From Rhynchonema sp. JSB1_4 (taxonomy: Eukaryota; Nematoda; Chromadorea; Monhysterida; Xyalidae), in assembly GCA_030248065.1 (NCBI GenBank), contig JASAMV010007027.1:1-64000 (forward strand): 64,000 nt of DNA, written 5' to 3'. The position numbers and the translations under genes were made by a program. Positions within the stretch are counted from its first letter, which is position 1, and each line of letters opens with the position of its first letter. This document shows positions 1 to 19,370 of this stretch, one piece after another. The notes under the pieces were generated by a model. It was not told the DNA's origin and searched no databases. It was given only the letters and a program-made list of their open reading frames with translations.

Positions 1-904
1 GCTGTAACAACATGAAACATTGTCCAGACGCACAAATGAACCGGAAGTCACGGACGCTGCCTGCAACTTCGCCACCAGTTCTTTACCGCACACCGAAATT
101 TCGTAGGCCCGATCTTGAATCATATGCCACTGAGTCTCAATGAACCGTTTAAAGCCGTCGCACCTGGTCCTCGACTCCGATACCAATTCGATGAACGCCG
201 TTCAATACAGCGCGGCAGTCCGCTGGAAAAATATTGTTTCGCACAGCATGAAAGTCCTGGAATACAGCCCTATAGCAACGTCGCTCCCCATACAACCCGC
301 GACGCACAAAATCCCCACATGAGACCGGAATTTTAGCGCCCATACATCTCAATTGCTACCAGGACGCCTAATCCCCTGACATTTGCAGTTCTCGGACAAG
401 CAGAAAATACGCACGCTACAAATATAATTTACCGAAACGCACCAAGCAACGCATGCAATTCAGTTGGGGATGGCAGATTCCGCACCAACGTATAACCAAA
501 ATCACACGCAACAACAACGCCCACTCAACCCAGCCACGAACCTTGGACGATTTGCGCCGTCGATGACTTGGTACCACCTTGCTGGCACCGCACGGCACTG
601 CGCACAGGACCTGGTGAGAAACGTGCGCGTGAAAATCCCACAGCTTAACTGATAACACATTCATCACCGCTCTGAAACCACGGTGACACCGGCACTCCCC
701 AATTTGAAGACCAACCACAGCCTCCACGCGACCATACCCCAACGAAGTCGTCAACGCGAACCGCATCGCGGTGCTGAGACTGCAACTCAGTTCCGAATGC
801 AACATTTTGATGCGCTGGACTTTCGTGTCAGCCTCACGGACCTGGACAAACACCTAGCAATACCGTACTTCTTAAACATGCTGGTACAACCCTTCCAGCC
901 CGCC
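1..904. other. no gene recognised
   Basis: Only short ORFs overlapping on both strands are present, none with a recognisable motif or splice structure. The first TGAAACAT octamer of the window is at 13-20. Confidence 0.5.
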
Positions 905-1435
905 TGATCTTGGAGTTACTATATATAAGCAAATTTTGGACATTGTGTTACTCGACCCTAATCTGCCCAGCCGATTGGTTGCATCGTGATGCTTCACGCC
1001 ACGTTGCAGTTCCCAAAAAGAGGAAAAACCGGAAAAATTCGCAACACCGATGTAAGACGAATCCACTGTTTCAAAGTTTCATACCGGAGTCACAATAACC
1101 CCAAACACTGGATTTTGTACTCATGTAAAGTGGCTGCCTTACGCATGTTGTGCTAAACAATGTGTGACCTCTTTAGGATTTTGAAAACTTGGAACCACAA
1201 ACAAGGAACTTCATCACGGTGTCAAAGCTTTGCATATGTATTACACTCCTTAAATCAACCGCGGTCGATGCCTTACGCATGTCGCAGTAAACAATGTATG
1301 AGCCGTGCAGGATTCTGAACACTTCCAAACACAAACGTGGAACTTGATTACGATGTTCAAACTTTGCTTATCTATTTTCCACTCCCTAAATGCAAACGCG
1401 GTCAAAGGGTTGTTGACAAGCAGCTTTAAACAACA
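905..1435. repeat. degenerate copies of a fold-back repeat family
   Basis: Three diverged blocks (about 920-1100, 1105-1255, 1260-1435) resemble the arms of the long inverted repeat at 34,363-35,690. Shared words include TTACTCGACCCTAATCTG, the flank of an 'accgattggttgc'-type segment, and GGTCAAAGGGTTGTTGACAA near the end. They look like old fragments of that element. No ORF is associated. Confidence 0.6.
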
Positions 1436-2770
1436 ACGTTTGCACGCAAAACCTACGGAAGAACACGACAAACCATCTCCCAGTTCGTCCGAGCGAAATA
1501 ATCGACCGTCTCCTTCTGTCGTCCACCGTCACAGAAGCGCAATCGTTGCCCATCAAAAACTAGCATCGACCCGAAGCCCTTCGTCCGTAGGTAAACGAAA
1601 ACGGCCATGTTCTTCACCGTACCAGCAGTGTGAATGCCGATGACAACCTGAAACTTCCAGAGCAGAGCATGACAACACGATAAAATACCCAAACAGTAAA
1701 TGAACAGCGAAAGTAATTCATTCGTACATGACCTTCAAATGTGCACATGGTGACATGAAAATTTTTGTGTTTCGTTTTCTCCTCAATCGCTTCTGAACAA
1801 TGAATCTACTGCAAAATGTGATACCAATCGGTTGTGAACAATGAATCTAGTGCTAAATGCGATACAAAATCTCGTACTGTCCCTGAAAAGTTTGCCTTTC
1901 CTGAAGGAAAAGGCAATCATTGCGTTTCAATTTCATTCAACATCTAAAAGCACGCAAATACCATTAAACACACAAGCTGGCAAAAAAAGCCTAAATTAGC
2001 ATTTTTTGTCAAAAAAAAAGCGCTTACACATACTTTGGTCAGGTCGCACCTAAAAGAACAGGGGCTTACACCTAAATTGCAGCCAGTGAATTTCGAAAAA
2101 AACCTTGAATACCAACCTAATCAACCATCATTCAACACGCACACAATTAATCAAAACAAACCGAATAGCGTAGAATGATCATAGTCGCATCCGTCCAGTC
2201 AACCCCATGCAAGGACAATTGCGTGATGTCAGCGTTGAAACACCGCACATGAACGTCAATTGGGAAGACCAGCGGTGACGTTGTGTTGTGACATGCTCTA
2301 ATCGTCATTTGCAACCCCGACGCGTCTAAAACACGTTGGTAACCGTGAACCCCCATGAGTATAAAACTGTCCTCCGATAACATGCACAACCGCACAACCA
2401 ACCGCGAGACACAGATCGCAGCCCACACGAGACGAGAATCAGAGCGTCATCGGTGCACCCGTCAACGCTGACCATCTTACTCGCGCACGTGCAGCGCAGA
2501 TGCGATGACTGCGTCATATGAAAATGTCAGTCAACACAGCACGACGACGAGAAACACACAGAACAGCCGAAAGTACTCACTTTACCCAAAGCACTTTGCC
2601 TCAGCGTCCACCTGCCCGGCACACGACGCAACACATTCCGCCGAAGAACTGCCGGGTCAATCACCCCCCGACGTCGCCCAACACCTCCCGCCAACCGACG
2701 CCCATCGTGACGAAATTTTCGCCGTCTACACTTGTGCTTCGCTGCCTCCGTTGTCCTACAATATCGAAAC
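1436..2770. other. no gene recognised
   Basis: AT-moderate sequence with short overlapping ORFs only. Two partial duplications of the phrase ending AACAATGAATCTA are visible near 1797-1850. Nothing else supports a gene or RNA. Confidence 0.4.
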
Positions 2771-3045
2771 GCACCTAATATTCTCTTGCATTAAAAAGGG
2801 AGAAATCGACGCTAAAATACCGACCGGGCCCCACCAACCACACCCCACAGACTACCTCGCTAGACCAAAAAAACGGTCCGAAACACACCCAATTTTCATT
2901 TGCATTAAAAAAAGGCAGAAATCGTCGCGTAATTTTCATTTGCCCACACGCTGCAGACTACGTCCCTTAACCCAAAAAAAACCGTCCGCACCCCACCGGG
3001 CAAATCCTGCAGACTATCTGACTAATTCAAAAAAAACCAACTCTG
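2771..3045. repeat. degenerate tandem repeat of about 110 bp
   Basis: About two and a half units, each with 'TTGCATTAAAAA', a purine block with GAAATCG, a pyrimidine-rich stretch and GCAGACTA or ACAGACTA followed by an A-run. The open frame across it (2505-3101) looks like a by-product of this composition. Confidence 0.5.
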
Positions 3046-3182
3046 CAACAGCATGGCACCCAATTGTGCTCTGTCCACGCATGGATGATCCGAATTCGTA
3101 ACCAGCACCAATTGTACCGAACTTTCGAATATCCCTAGACGTCCGTTTGTTACGGTTGAAGATGATGTCACTGAAATGTGCA

Positions 3183-3626
3183 AAAAAATGCAGCCGTAGC
3201 CACCCACCACGTGGAACCTGAAGCAACTATGAACAAACCACGCAGCCGACCAACATACTCGGTCTTGCCGAAAGGTATCAAACTTCCACCAGCCGCCTGC
3301 GTGGCCTGTCGAGCTTGTTGTCTATCTCCACTAGAAATTCACTGTGACGTTCAACCGGACTGACCGTCCCATCACGTTTAACGTCAACTACAACCGGGAA
3401 AAAAAATGCAGCCGTAGCCACCCACCACGTTGAAACATCAAACAACCTGAAGCAACTATGAACAAACCACGCAGCCGACCAACACACTCCGTCTTGCCGA
3501 AAGGTACCAAACTTCCACCAGCCGCCTGCGTGGCCCGTCGAGATATTGTTCTATGTCTCGACTAGATATTCACTACGACGTTCAACCGGACTAACCGTCC
3601 AATCACGTTTAACGTCAACTAAAACC
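3183..3626. repeat. direct tandem duplication of about 220 bp
   Basis: 3183-3396 and 3402-3626 are near-identical direct copies. Both begin AAAAAATGCAGCCGTAGCCA, contain 'GAACAAACCACGCAGCCGAC' and end near CACGTTTAACGTCAACTA. The second copy has small insertions, including a TTGAAACATCAA word at 3430-3441. No coding potential is evident. Confidence 0.85.
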
Positions 3627-3795
3627 ATGAAACAGAATCTGACAATATTGTGTGTAACTGACCCCGCCCGTAGGTTCGGCAATTTCAGATCGGAAGCCAT
3701 CGCGGCGAACTGGTACGCCGTACGCTACAATCCGCAAACGACGGTCAACAGGAAGTCAGCCAAATTCCAGAAAGGATTTTAATCTTGGTGATAAA

Positions 3796-5580
3796 TTGGC
3801 ACTTTTTAAGGCAAAATCGGAGGGGCAACCCACCTCAACCCCCCAGGCGGAACCCACCTCTCCCCCGTGCAAATGGTGCAAATCCAAAAAAAGTCGGTAT
3901 CTTCGCACCCTAAACAGAGATTTTCAGGCCCCCCATTGCCATTTGCCATTTTGGCACACGAAAAACAAGCCGTTTTGGCACACGAAACAGGGGGAATCCC
4001 CCCATTTTGGCCCGCGAAACAGAAGATTTTTGGTATAAAACGATTCCCCGCCCGCGAACACACAAGTTTTGCAGCCTCGTTGGGAGCCCCCCCTAAACAG
4101 AGATTTTCAGCCCCCCCCCGCGAAACAGAAGATTTTGGGTATAAAACGATTCCCTCCCGCGAGCACACAACTTTTTGAGCCTCGTCGGCAGCCCCCCCCC
4201 TGGTTTGGCATTTTGGCCCGCGAAACAGACCCGAATATTTTGGGTATAAAACGATTCGCCCCCTTTACCGGCCCGACAGAAGATTTTGGGTATAAAACGA
4301 TTTCCAAAGGAAATTGGGACCACCCCCCCCCCCCAGGCCCCCCCCGGTGAAAAACGGTGCAAATCCAAAAGAAATTGGGACCACCTCCCGGCCGCCGAGG
4401 CGCAAACGGTGACACAAGTTTTGCACCCTGGTTCGGAGCCCCCCTGTTTTGGCATTTTGGCCCGCGAAACAGACCTGAAGATTTACGGTATAAAACGATT
4501 CCCCCCCTTTACCGGCTCGCGAAACATAAGATTTTGCGTATAAAACTATCCCCCCCCCCTTTACCGGGGAAATTTGACGAAAAAAATACTCATTTTACCC
4601 GGAAGTAGCAATACAAAAGGCACTCCAAAAAAAGTCGGTATCTTCGCACCCGAAACAGAGATTTTCAGCCCCCCCCCCCAATTGCCATTTTGGCACACGA
4701 AACAGAAGACAACTTACCGTGCTGTGGCGGCCGCCGGCAGCCCCCCCTGGTTTGGCATTTTGGCCCGCGAAACAGACCCGAATATTTTGAGTATAAAACG
4801 ATTCGCCCCCTTTACCGGCCCGACAGAAGATTTTGGGTATAAAACGATTTCCAAAGGAAATTGGGACCACCCCCCGCCCCCCCAGGCCCCCCCCCGGTGA
4901 AAAACGGTGCAAATCCAAAAGAAATTGGAACCACCTCCCGTCCCCCCAGGCGCAAACGGTGACACAAGTTTTGCACCCTGGTTCGGAACCCCCCCCCCCC
5001 TGTTTTGGCATTTTGGCCCGCGAAAAAAACCTGAAGATTTACGGTATAAAACGATTCCCCCCCTTTACCGGCTCGCGAAACAGAAGATTTTGCGTATAAA
5101 ACTAGCCCCCCCCCCTTTACCGGGGAAATTTCACGCAAAAAATACTCATTTTACCCGGAAGTAGCAATACAAAAGGCACTCAAAAAAAAAGTCGGTATCT
5201 TCGCACCCTAAACAGAGATTTTCAGCCCCCCCCCCATTGCCATTTTGGCACACGAAACAGAAGACAACTTACCGTGCTGTGGCGGCCGCGGGAGCCGTTT
5301 TGGCACACGAAACAGAAGACAACTTACCGTGCTGTGGCGGCCGCGGGAAAGGCGAACCTGGTTGGGAGCCCCCCCCCTGATTTCGGCCCGCGAAACACAC
5401 CGCAATATTTTGGGTATAAAACCGTTCCCCCCTTTACCGGCCCCACAGAGGATTTTGGGTATAACACCCTGGTTGTGAGCCCCCCGGTTTGGATTTTGGC
5501 TCGCCAAACAGACCTGAAGATTTTGGCTATCCTTTACCGGCCCGCGAAACAGAAGATTTTGGGTATAAAACGATTCCCCA
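3796..5580. repeat. C-tract higher-order tandem array with TATAAAACGATT units
   Basis: The basic unit is roughly CGAAACAGAAGATTTTGG, then GTATAAAACGATT, then a C-run of 5-13 bases, repeated many times with variants. A larger period of about 545 bp is obvious: the block starting at about 4226 recurs at about 4771, with a third partial copy near 5396. Long open frames on both strands are low-complexity shadows. Every second unit carries a TATAAAA word. Homopolymer C-runs make exact lengths unreliable. Confidence 0.85.
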
Positions 5581-5700
5581 AGAAATTGGGACCCCTCCGG
5601 GAAGCAGCCCTTCCAATAAAAGAAAATTCAGCCACCCTCCCGGAAGCACCCTTCCAATAAAAGAAAATTCAGCCACCTACCGTAACCAACCGACCCACAG
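5581..5700. repeat. short tandem repeat (about 46 bp x 2-3)
   Basis: The phrase CCTTCCAATAAAAGAAAATT followed by CAGCCACC occurs at about 5608 and 5650, with the same CCGGAAGCA lead-in. It abuts the end of the larger C-tract array. Confidence 0.6.
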
Positions 5701-5985
5701 TACTCCATACCGTAATCTCTGGCAGAAATAAAAACAAAAAAAAGGAAAAAATTACTGTACCGGACCGCGGATTTCCGTCCGAATCTGATCCTCCACCCGA
5801 AAAAAGAAATCGAAATCAAAGCGAGAGAACAAAAAAACCGACCAATCACCGCATCGCACAGAATGGTTGATTACGGTGAATCTACCGTAGCGAAAAGCTA
5901 CGGTCCTACGGTCCTACGGTCCACGTTAAACGGCCCCCTATTTCCGACAATACGGTACCGTGAAAACCTAAATACAGCCCCCCCG

Positions 5986-6085
5986 CAGTGTAGTTCCTGG
6001 TCCGGAGGGGGAACAGGCGGTACCCCCCTTTTTCGGAGGGGGAACAGACGTACCCACCTGGGGGGGGGGGGGGGCCCCGGGCCGG
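5986..6085. mobile_element. fragment of the CAGTGTAGTTCCTGG hAT-like MITE family
   Basis: It starts with the family end CAGTGTAGTTCCTGGTCCGG and the GGAGGGGGAACAG motif, then a G-run, with no matching opposite end. Complete relatives at 19,371, 20,396, 22,384 and 51,783 show what is missing. Confidence 0.7.
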
Positions 6086-6495
6086 GCGGGGCACCCCGGC
6101 CCAGGTTCAAAAAAATTGCAACCATTATGACAAAAATCGTGTAAAAATCTGACCCAAAAAATTCGGAACCCGGCCCGATTGCAACCTCTGAACCGGACTT
6201 GAACGCCTTGATCCATCGGTCGGCAACACATGTTGTTGGACGGACATTGTGTTGATGCAGCGGTTGATGTTAACCGGTAACCAACCACCTCTCCGGGTCC
6301 AGACTGACGCCCACCGGCACACGCCGCACTCGCCTCGCACAGAGAACGGAAATCCGGTCGCTCAGCTCGGCCATCGCGCTGAAATATCTTTCTTTCACTC
6401 CCTATTTTCCACCGCTCATGCCTGAAGTAGCAAGGGATTCCGTTTAATCTGTTTTATTTTTCAATCCATAATCAGTCTTCCCCACCCCCCCCCCC

Positions 6496-6690
6496 CAGTG
6501 TAGTTCCGGTCCGGAGGGGGAACAGGCGGTACCGCCCTTTTTTCGGAGGGGGAACAGACGTACCCACCTGGGGGGAAGAGGGAAGGACCCAAATTTGGAG
6601 AAAAGTCATTTTTTGAGGTTGAAAATTTGACTCATTTTTGCCCCTATTTGAAAAAAATCTCAATAAAAAGGGTACGGTATTTTGGCGGGT
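6496..6690. mobile_element. fragment of the CAGTGTAGTTCC hAT-like MITE family
   Basis: It begins CAGTGTAGTTCCGGTCCGGA, continues through the GGAGGGGGAACAGACGTACC block and into the AT-rich interior shared with the complete copies (TTGAGGTTGAAAATTTGACT). The distal end is lost. Confidence 0.7.
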
Positions 6691-7344
6691 GGTAAGTATG
6701 TATATCTGTATGTTTTACCCGTTCTTTCTTGTTGAATTTTTTGCAAAGCAGTGTTTGTGGTTTATATAAATTTCGTTCACAGATCTGAAGTGCCACTGAA
6801 TGTCCCCTGTGTCAAGCGTTGTTATCATGCCCATGTGTTTGATCAGTGACATGATCACTTGCCAAAGTCGTAGATTCCCTTTCAGTTTCAGGGTCCGCAC
6901 GTCACGCCGACCTTTCTTTAGCCACATTTTCTCAAAAAAAATCTTTATTGAAACAAATTTTCGTCACAAAAAAATACCAGCTTTGCTCTAAAAAATGCGT
7001 CGCGCGGCGTCCCACAGCACGAAAAACCTGGTCTTTGAGGTTCCTTTGTCTTTCAGACATTTCGTCGCTGCGAGCTGTTTTCGGTCATTTGTCTTTATGC
7101 GCGAAACAAAGCTGTACACACATGCAGTGCTGCAAGATCCTGCGAGGCTACAGTACATTTTGAGTGGTGAGTCGCAAATGAACTCCTTCCTGTTAGTGCA
7201 TATCAATTTTGCCGAATGTGGTAGACCCACGGTTGATGAGCTGTATTACAACTAATAAAAATATCCACAGCTGATGTCTAGGTTGCCACACTTTTTCCAC
7301 TGAACCTGGGTATTAGTTATCATATGCCCATAACTGAGTTCAAG
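6691..7344. other. no gene recognised
   Basis: Short ORFs on both strands (6715-7255) share no motif and no splice structure. Nothing further is seen up to the MITE at 7345. Confidence 0.4.
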
Positions 7345-7723
7345 CAGTGGCGGATCCAGCTTTTGGCCAAGTGAGGGGCCAAATCCAAAAAGTCATTTTT
7401 ATCCAGTGCTTGTTCCATTTTTGAAAAGTTATCTAGTGCTTGTTTAGAGGGCCGCGCTTTCAACACCAAATATTAAACAAAATGTAACAATGCGAGCGAA
7501 GTGCGCGAAATTTGGGCACTTTTTACGCGCGCGAGCGCCACATTTCATCGAACATGGGTGTATCTGACGCCCGAAGCGTGGGTTTTCGACTTTTGAAGTG
7601 TGTCAGAGTGAAAATCCTGCGATTTAGGGGTTTCTTTTTCCTTCTTCCTTCCGAAGAGGTGGCCACTCCTTCAGGGAACAAAGGGGGACCATGGCCCCTG
7701 TGGCCCCCCTGGATCCGCCCTTG
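7345..7723. mobile_element. hAT-like MITE (CAGTGGCGGATCCAG ends)
   Basis: Terminal inverted repeats are CAGTGGCGGATCCAG and CTGGATCCGCCCTTG. The flanks are AGTTCAAG (7337-7344) and AGTTCAGG (7724-7731), an 8-bp target-site duplication with one change, as expected for hAT transposition. No transposase ORF. A second copy in inverted orientation is at 33,954-34,319, sharing the internal ccatGGCCC segment. Confidence 0.85.
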
Positions 7724-7992
7724 AGTTCAGGTCCTCGTTCAATGTTCAGGCGATGTCAATCCGCTGTGGAAGTGCTCCACAACGATCCGAAATCAGGCCG
7801 ACGACTAATTGAGCACATCAAGATTAACCGCAGGATAACTATGGATGGACACGATATCAGCGCGCGACAACTTTCGCAGGTGCGTTGGTCAAATGACCAG
7901 GTTATTTCTGTTAAGGTTGTTGATCGTGTTTCAAGGCTGTGTTGTTATCCCACATTCGTAGGTAGGATTCCTTCTGACACATTTCTGGGGGC

Positions 7993-8196
7993 CGTAATTC
8001 GCCGACCGCAAGACCGCGGACCGTAGCTTTTGACTACGGTAAGTTACGGTAGATTGCCATAGCGAATGATCTGCAAGCTGGCGCAGCGGACGGAGAATGG
8101 TATCGGAAATGGTTTACGATGTGGGTTACGGCAGCTATGCTGCCTGTGCTAGAGCTACCGTAGTCAAAAGCTACGGTCCGTGGTCGGCGAATTACG
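7993..8196. mobile_element. fold-back MITE
   Basis: The left end GTAATTCGCCGACC and inner CTACGGT blocks pair with the right end GGTCGGCGAATTAC. The arms share TAGCTTTTGACTACGGTA and its complement. The interior is about 120 bp. Flanking direct repeats are not obvious. Confidence 0.75.
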
Positions 8197-9156
8197 TTCC
8201 CCATTTCTGAAACACAACTTTTTTCATTTGCAATTTTCACTGAAAATGTGGATCTTTTGTATCGTTGAAGTTCCATCGCTTGGTAGCTATACTGCGAAGC
8301 AGGGGTCGGGTGCTTGCTAGCTAAAGACGGTGGGTACCGACCCAATATTACCACGGCAGATGTAAAGTCAACAATGTGCAGACCAATGGAGTCAACAACA
8401 ACCAGCGAGCAAACGCGTCGTTTTCGGATCGTGCCCGAGGTCTGTCGGTTCGACCTCGGCAAAATACGCCGATTGAAAAAGTCAGATGTCGAAATATGTC
8501 GATTGTTAGTCACCGCTTTTGTATTGCGATCAGATCACACTTATGAAGCTGCTGTCCACTGTTATTGAAACTGAGCGGTGAAGCTGGTGTAGAAACTCTT
8601 TTTTTTTGAAACTGGCACAAACCAGATCGAATTAGAATTGATCCAAATCTGAATAGTCGTCCGTTTTCTTAGGTCGCACAATGACAAATTCATAATTCAC
8701 CTACCCTGATCTTCAGGTTCAACCTTAACCACTGTGCTACTTGTATTTTTGACAAAACATTTCACCTCAAAATAATCAAGCCAGGCACCCATGTTGCTGC
8801 AGTTCTGAAACATTTTGGTGACTGCATGGTTTGTGTGTGATCGCGCGGCGCAACGTCATTGTCCCGTTACTTTCCTCCTTCGCGATTCAGGAAAAAATTT
8901 GACCAATTCTTATATAGTCACTGTGCGACCAATACCATGGGGGGCGCCCTCCAAGCTGTCGGATTTTTAGTGAGTCATGTGTTGACCCTGGCCCGCTATC
9001 AGTTTTTTTCTTCCGGCAACAGTCAAAATATAAACAATTTTACACGAACAAGTCAAGCCTGTTCCACTATACGACGAAACTTGTCACAAAGAGTATGGCA
9101 AAACAACCTGAGTATCAATCTGATGATCCGAGTACAATCAAACAAGATTAAAGAAC
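8197..9156. other. no gene recognised
   Basis: A 159-codon minus-strand frame (8034-8513) crosses the fold-back element and has no recognisable domain. A partial copy of the MITE end 'CTTATATAGTCACTGTGCGA' (8907-8926) matches the complete element at 39,224-39,505. Confidence 0.4.
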
Positions 9157-16180
<7,024 letters not shown>

Positions 16181-17139
16181 ATTTGGCGCTGAAAAAAGGC
16201 GCGCCACACACGGTTTGCTATTTTACCGGCTGAAATGGCCAGTAGATTTTGGCAAAGCGGCCAGTGAAATTTCACCGAGCCAGTAATGAGCCATTTGAAT
16301 AAACCAGTAAACAAACCCAGGAAGCACTTTCTGAAGGCAACAAACAGCCCAGAATCGAAAAATTTTGGCGATCCGCGCGCTTGTTGCCACTTGTCATCTG
16401 GTTGTGTGATCAACGGAACACGCAGTGTTGTTGTGTTCGCATGTACAAAGCGGTATGATGTCCCACAATAACATTAACTTCAGATAGTCAAAAATTGGCC
16501 AGCAGCTCGCTTCCAGACTTGCGGATGCAAATTCGACGAACAAATGCTTGTTGACCAAGGTGTGAAACAATGTGCTGCACAGAGCACAGTAAAAATCGAA
16601 TGAAACACTTTGTTTAAACTGACCTTTTCTCAGCAATCGCCGCAGTGTAAAATGTCAAAATTTCCGCGCCATGCGCGATTACTATCAATTTTTAAGCGAA
16701 CATATCCTGGTTACCATCAGAACGCACCAAAAAAACACTAAAGAAACAGCTTGCATGTTTTACCCCATTTTAAAATGAGCCAGCAGATTTTGCCAAATAA
16801 GCCAGGGGCTTATTTTGAAAAAACCCTGGCCAAAGCATAGCTTAATGAAAGCAAAGCAAAGCTTACAAATGAAAGCGTGAACGCTGTAACACTTGTCCCA
16901 CAACGGCAAAAATAGAACCACTAACGTTGGTCAGCGTACGGAACGCAAATACGTATATAAATCGAATAAATTGACACATCATGAAATTGACTTTGAGTTC
17001 TTATTCAAATCTGTAATTTAAACAAAAATTTATGTACACGAGGGTCGAAAACAGTTTCATTCAAAAAACAGAATTTACAGAATAAAATAACCCAAAAACA
17101 GTGCGAAAAACCGAGTCTAGAACAGAATAACTAGTTCAT
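16181..17139. other. intergenic, nothing recognised
   Basis: The 5' side of PEX6. Short ORFs only. A CAAAGCAAAGC-type duplication occurs near 16,850. No promoter motif can be called with confidence. Confidence 0.4.
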
Positions 17140-17376
17140 CTAAACAGTCGGTGCAGGCCCACGTATTCTGTCCATAATTTTTCCATAGACGAATTTGAAC
17201 GGATCGTGTGGCTCTTCTCCCTCGATTTTCGGCACCAGAACATCGTTACGTTGGATCGCAAACCAGCCCGCGTGCACCACTGAAACCTGAGTACTTTTTG
17301 GCAATCTGGCCAGTGGCGTCTTATCAACATTTTGCCATTTAACACTTCTAAACTTTCTGCTTTGGCGCGCGGACAA
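17140..17376 (-). CDS. 3' end of an unidentified gene
   Basis: A minus-strand frame ending in TAG at 17140-17142 encodes a tail with VSVVHAGWFAIQRNDVLVP and EGEEPHDPFKFVYGKIMDR. This composition is more protein-like than neighbouring chance frames. A possible acceptor (TACTCAG) lies just before the VSVV codons at about 17,289, so the true exon may be only about 150 nt. Upstream exons would lie to the right (after 17,400), but I could not find them. It ends head-to-tail about 960 bp upstream of PEX6. I do not recognise the family. Confidence 0.35.
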   Translation of the reverse strand: MSARQSRKFRSVKWQNVDKTPLARLPKSTQVSVVHAGWFAIQRNDVLVPKIEGEEPHDPFKFVYGKIMDRIRGPAPTV

Positions 17377-17439
17377 ACAGCTTTTTTCGATGCCCGAATA
17401 TTTTTCACATATTTTTCAAGGACGAACTTCATAGGTTTT

Positions 17440-18130
17440 TTGTTTTCATTTTCCCAAAATATTGTAGTGCAGGTCCACTCTGCTATGATACACTTAAGTT
17501 TTGAGCAGCGTTGTATCTACCAGTGCTGCGGCTACTTTGGTGTGTAGGCCACAGCTACACAGGGGAAAATCCGCGGCGGATAGGGTATAGGGGGCAGGGT
17601 ACCTGGAATTTTGGGGGAGGGGAAGATTTTCTTGCAGCAGGTAGTGCACCAGACAATTTTTTCGTGTGTGTGTTTTCATGTGCTACACAGTTGCAGGTGA
17701 AAAATGGTTTTTCCGTATTTTTTTTCAGCTAAAAATATTTTCCCGAAACATTGCACGGCGGACTTTAAGCGTTTCTGAAGTGTCAAGATTGTGGGAAACA
17801 ACCTATTTCTATTGCAGAAATATACGTTTTCAAGTGTTTTAAAGGACTTTTATGGCTTTTATTCGCACTTTCTCAACAGGATTACCTTTCATACATCATT
17901 TTTAGCGCATAATGTGACAAATATACACCATTTGGACCGGTGCCCAGATTTGGTTCCGAAAAATATCGAAAAAAATTTTCCTTCATATATAGTTTTCCGG
18001 CATTGCAACTGTCATGTCATGTGCTATAAAATAAATGCATGAACATTTTTTTCACTGTTGAGGGTTTCCCGGTCGAAATTTGGGCATTTTTTGACCGAAA
18101 AACGGGCATTTTGAGGGTAAAAATCGGGGC
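17440..18130. other. no gene recognised
   Basis: AT-rich sequence with no frame longer than about 80 codons and no repeat structure that I can define. Confidence 0.4.
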
Positions 18131-18735
18131 GGGCAGATAGGGTATAGTCTGTTGATTATATTTTGACATATAGGCAAACCAGCCGTGCTTTGCAGACCCA
18201 GACCATACCGTATCACCCTGAATTCTTACACACTTAAAATGTTTCGGGTTGCTGTAGCCACGTCGCGCGAGGCTTGCGTGTGAAAGAGCCAAGATCATGA
18301 AGCATTTAGGGTGCGTTCGTGATTGTTTATCGGCTAATCGCGCGAGACGTGGCTACTACAGTAACCCGAAACGTTCTCAGTGTGTAAGAAATCAGGGCGA
18401 TACGGTATGGTCTATGTCTGCAAAGCACGGCTGGTTTGCCTTTAGTGTATAAGCCCCAATCTGCGATGTTTGGAGCGGGCTGGGTCGACGCCATTCTAAA
18501 TGAATGTTTCAGTCATTGCCAACTCAGGCAAAAACCGATTGAACATTGCTTGCTGCGTGGCGCAAAGACACGTGGCCTGTCATCGCACGACACCAACAAT
18601 GTTCAATGGCTCTGCGCCTGAATTGACAATGCCTGAAACATTCAAAACATTCATTTAGAATGGCGTCGACCCAGCCCGCTTCAAACATCGCTGAATGGGG
18701 CTTATACACTATGTCGAAACATAATCAACAGACCA
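18131..18735. mobile_element. nested fold-back elements
   Basis: An inner element at 18,444-18,710 has ends AGTGTATAAGCCCCA and TGGGGCTTATACACT and long complementary arms (GGGTCGACGCCATTCTAAAT pairs with its complement). It interrupts an outer inverted repeat. In the outer repeat, GGCAAACCAGCCGTGCTTTG at 18,173 pairs with the inverse at about 18,422-18,441, and TCTGTTGATTAT near 18,148 pairs with ATAATCAACAGA near 18,720. Each inner arm carries a TGAAACAT octamer (18,504 and 18,634). Confidence 0.8.
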
Positions 18736-19362
18736 GACCAGAACGGGGCGGGGAACACCCTCTCCCCCCCAGCCACAGCACTGATAGCTACTGGGGCGGG
18801 GCGAAGATCTGCTGTACCACGAAAATGAGGGGCGGGTGGAAACCTACCTACGTTACCGGCCCAGCTAGGTGGTGGGGTTTCCCCGGGAACAAAATTTTCA
18901 TGTCTAAATACCAAATACGCACTCTAAAACACTAATTTCGCGCCTATGACAAAAACCAACCGACAAGGAGTGACAAAATTCCATAAAACTGTTTTCGGTT
19001 TCCAGGAGAACCCATACGAAGCTTGAAATTGTCCCACAGCTCTCCCATGACGATGATTTGCTGTCGAGTTGCTGAAGAAGTGAGCGTTTTGTTCGTTTTG
19101 ATGTACGCTGCTGCCGCCTGCACAGTGCTGTATGAGTGATGGAATCCTCCCCCCATCCCCCCCGGCCACTACAGTCCCCCTCATGAATTGAACCCGCCAA
19201 AATGACCGCCAGTGAAAAAATAGACCCCCCGGTTCTATTTCAAAAAATACGGTACTTTTGACTTATTTGAAAAAAACGGTTTTTTTCCGATAATATAAAT
19301 TACCGTATTTTAGTCACAGTCACTGTAAGATGATCCCTAGGTACATAACCCCCCAGGCCATC
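18736..19362. other. no gene recognised
   Basis: Short overlapping frames near 18,904-19,200 with no motif. C/G-rich tracts begin towards the right, leading into the MITE cluster. Confidence 0.4.
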
Positions 19363-19370
19363 GGCTTTGG

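Noticed and set aside
3796..5660. Many long frames on both strands with repeated FYTQN/YKTIP-type words
   Set aside because: They are translations of the C-tract tandem array in several frames; length comes from composition, not coding constraint.
8034..8513. 159-codon minus-strand frame
   Set aside because: It runs through a fold-back MITE, has no recognisable motif, no splice structure and no codon pattern unlike its surroundings.
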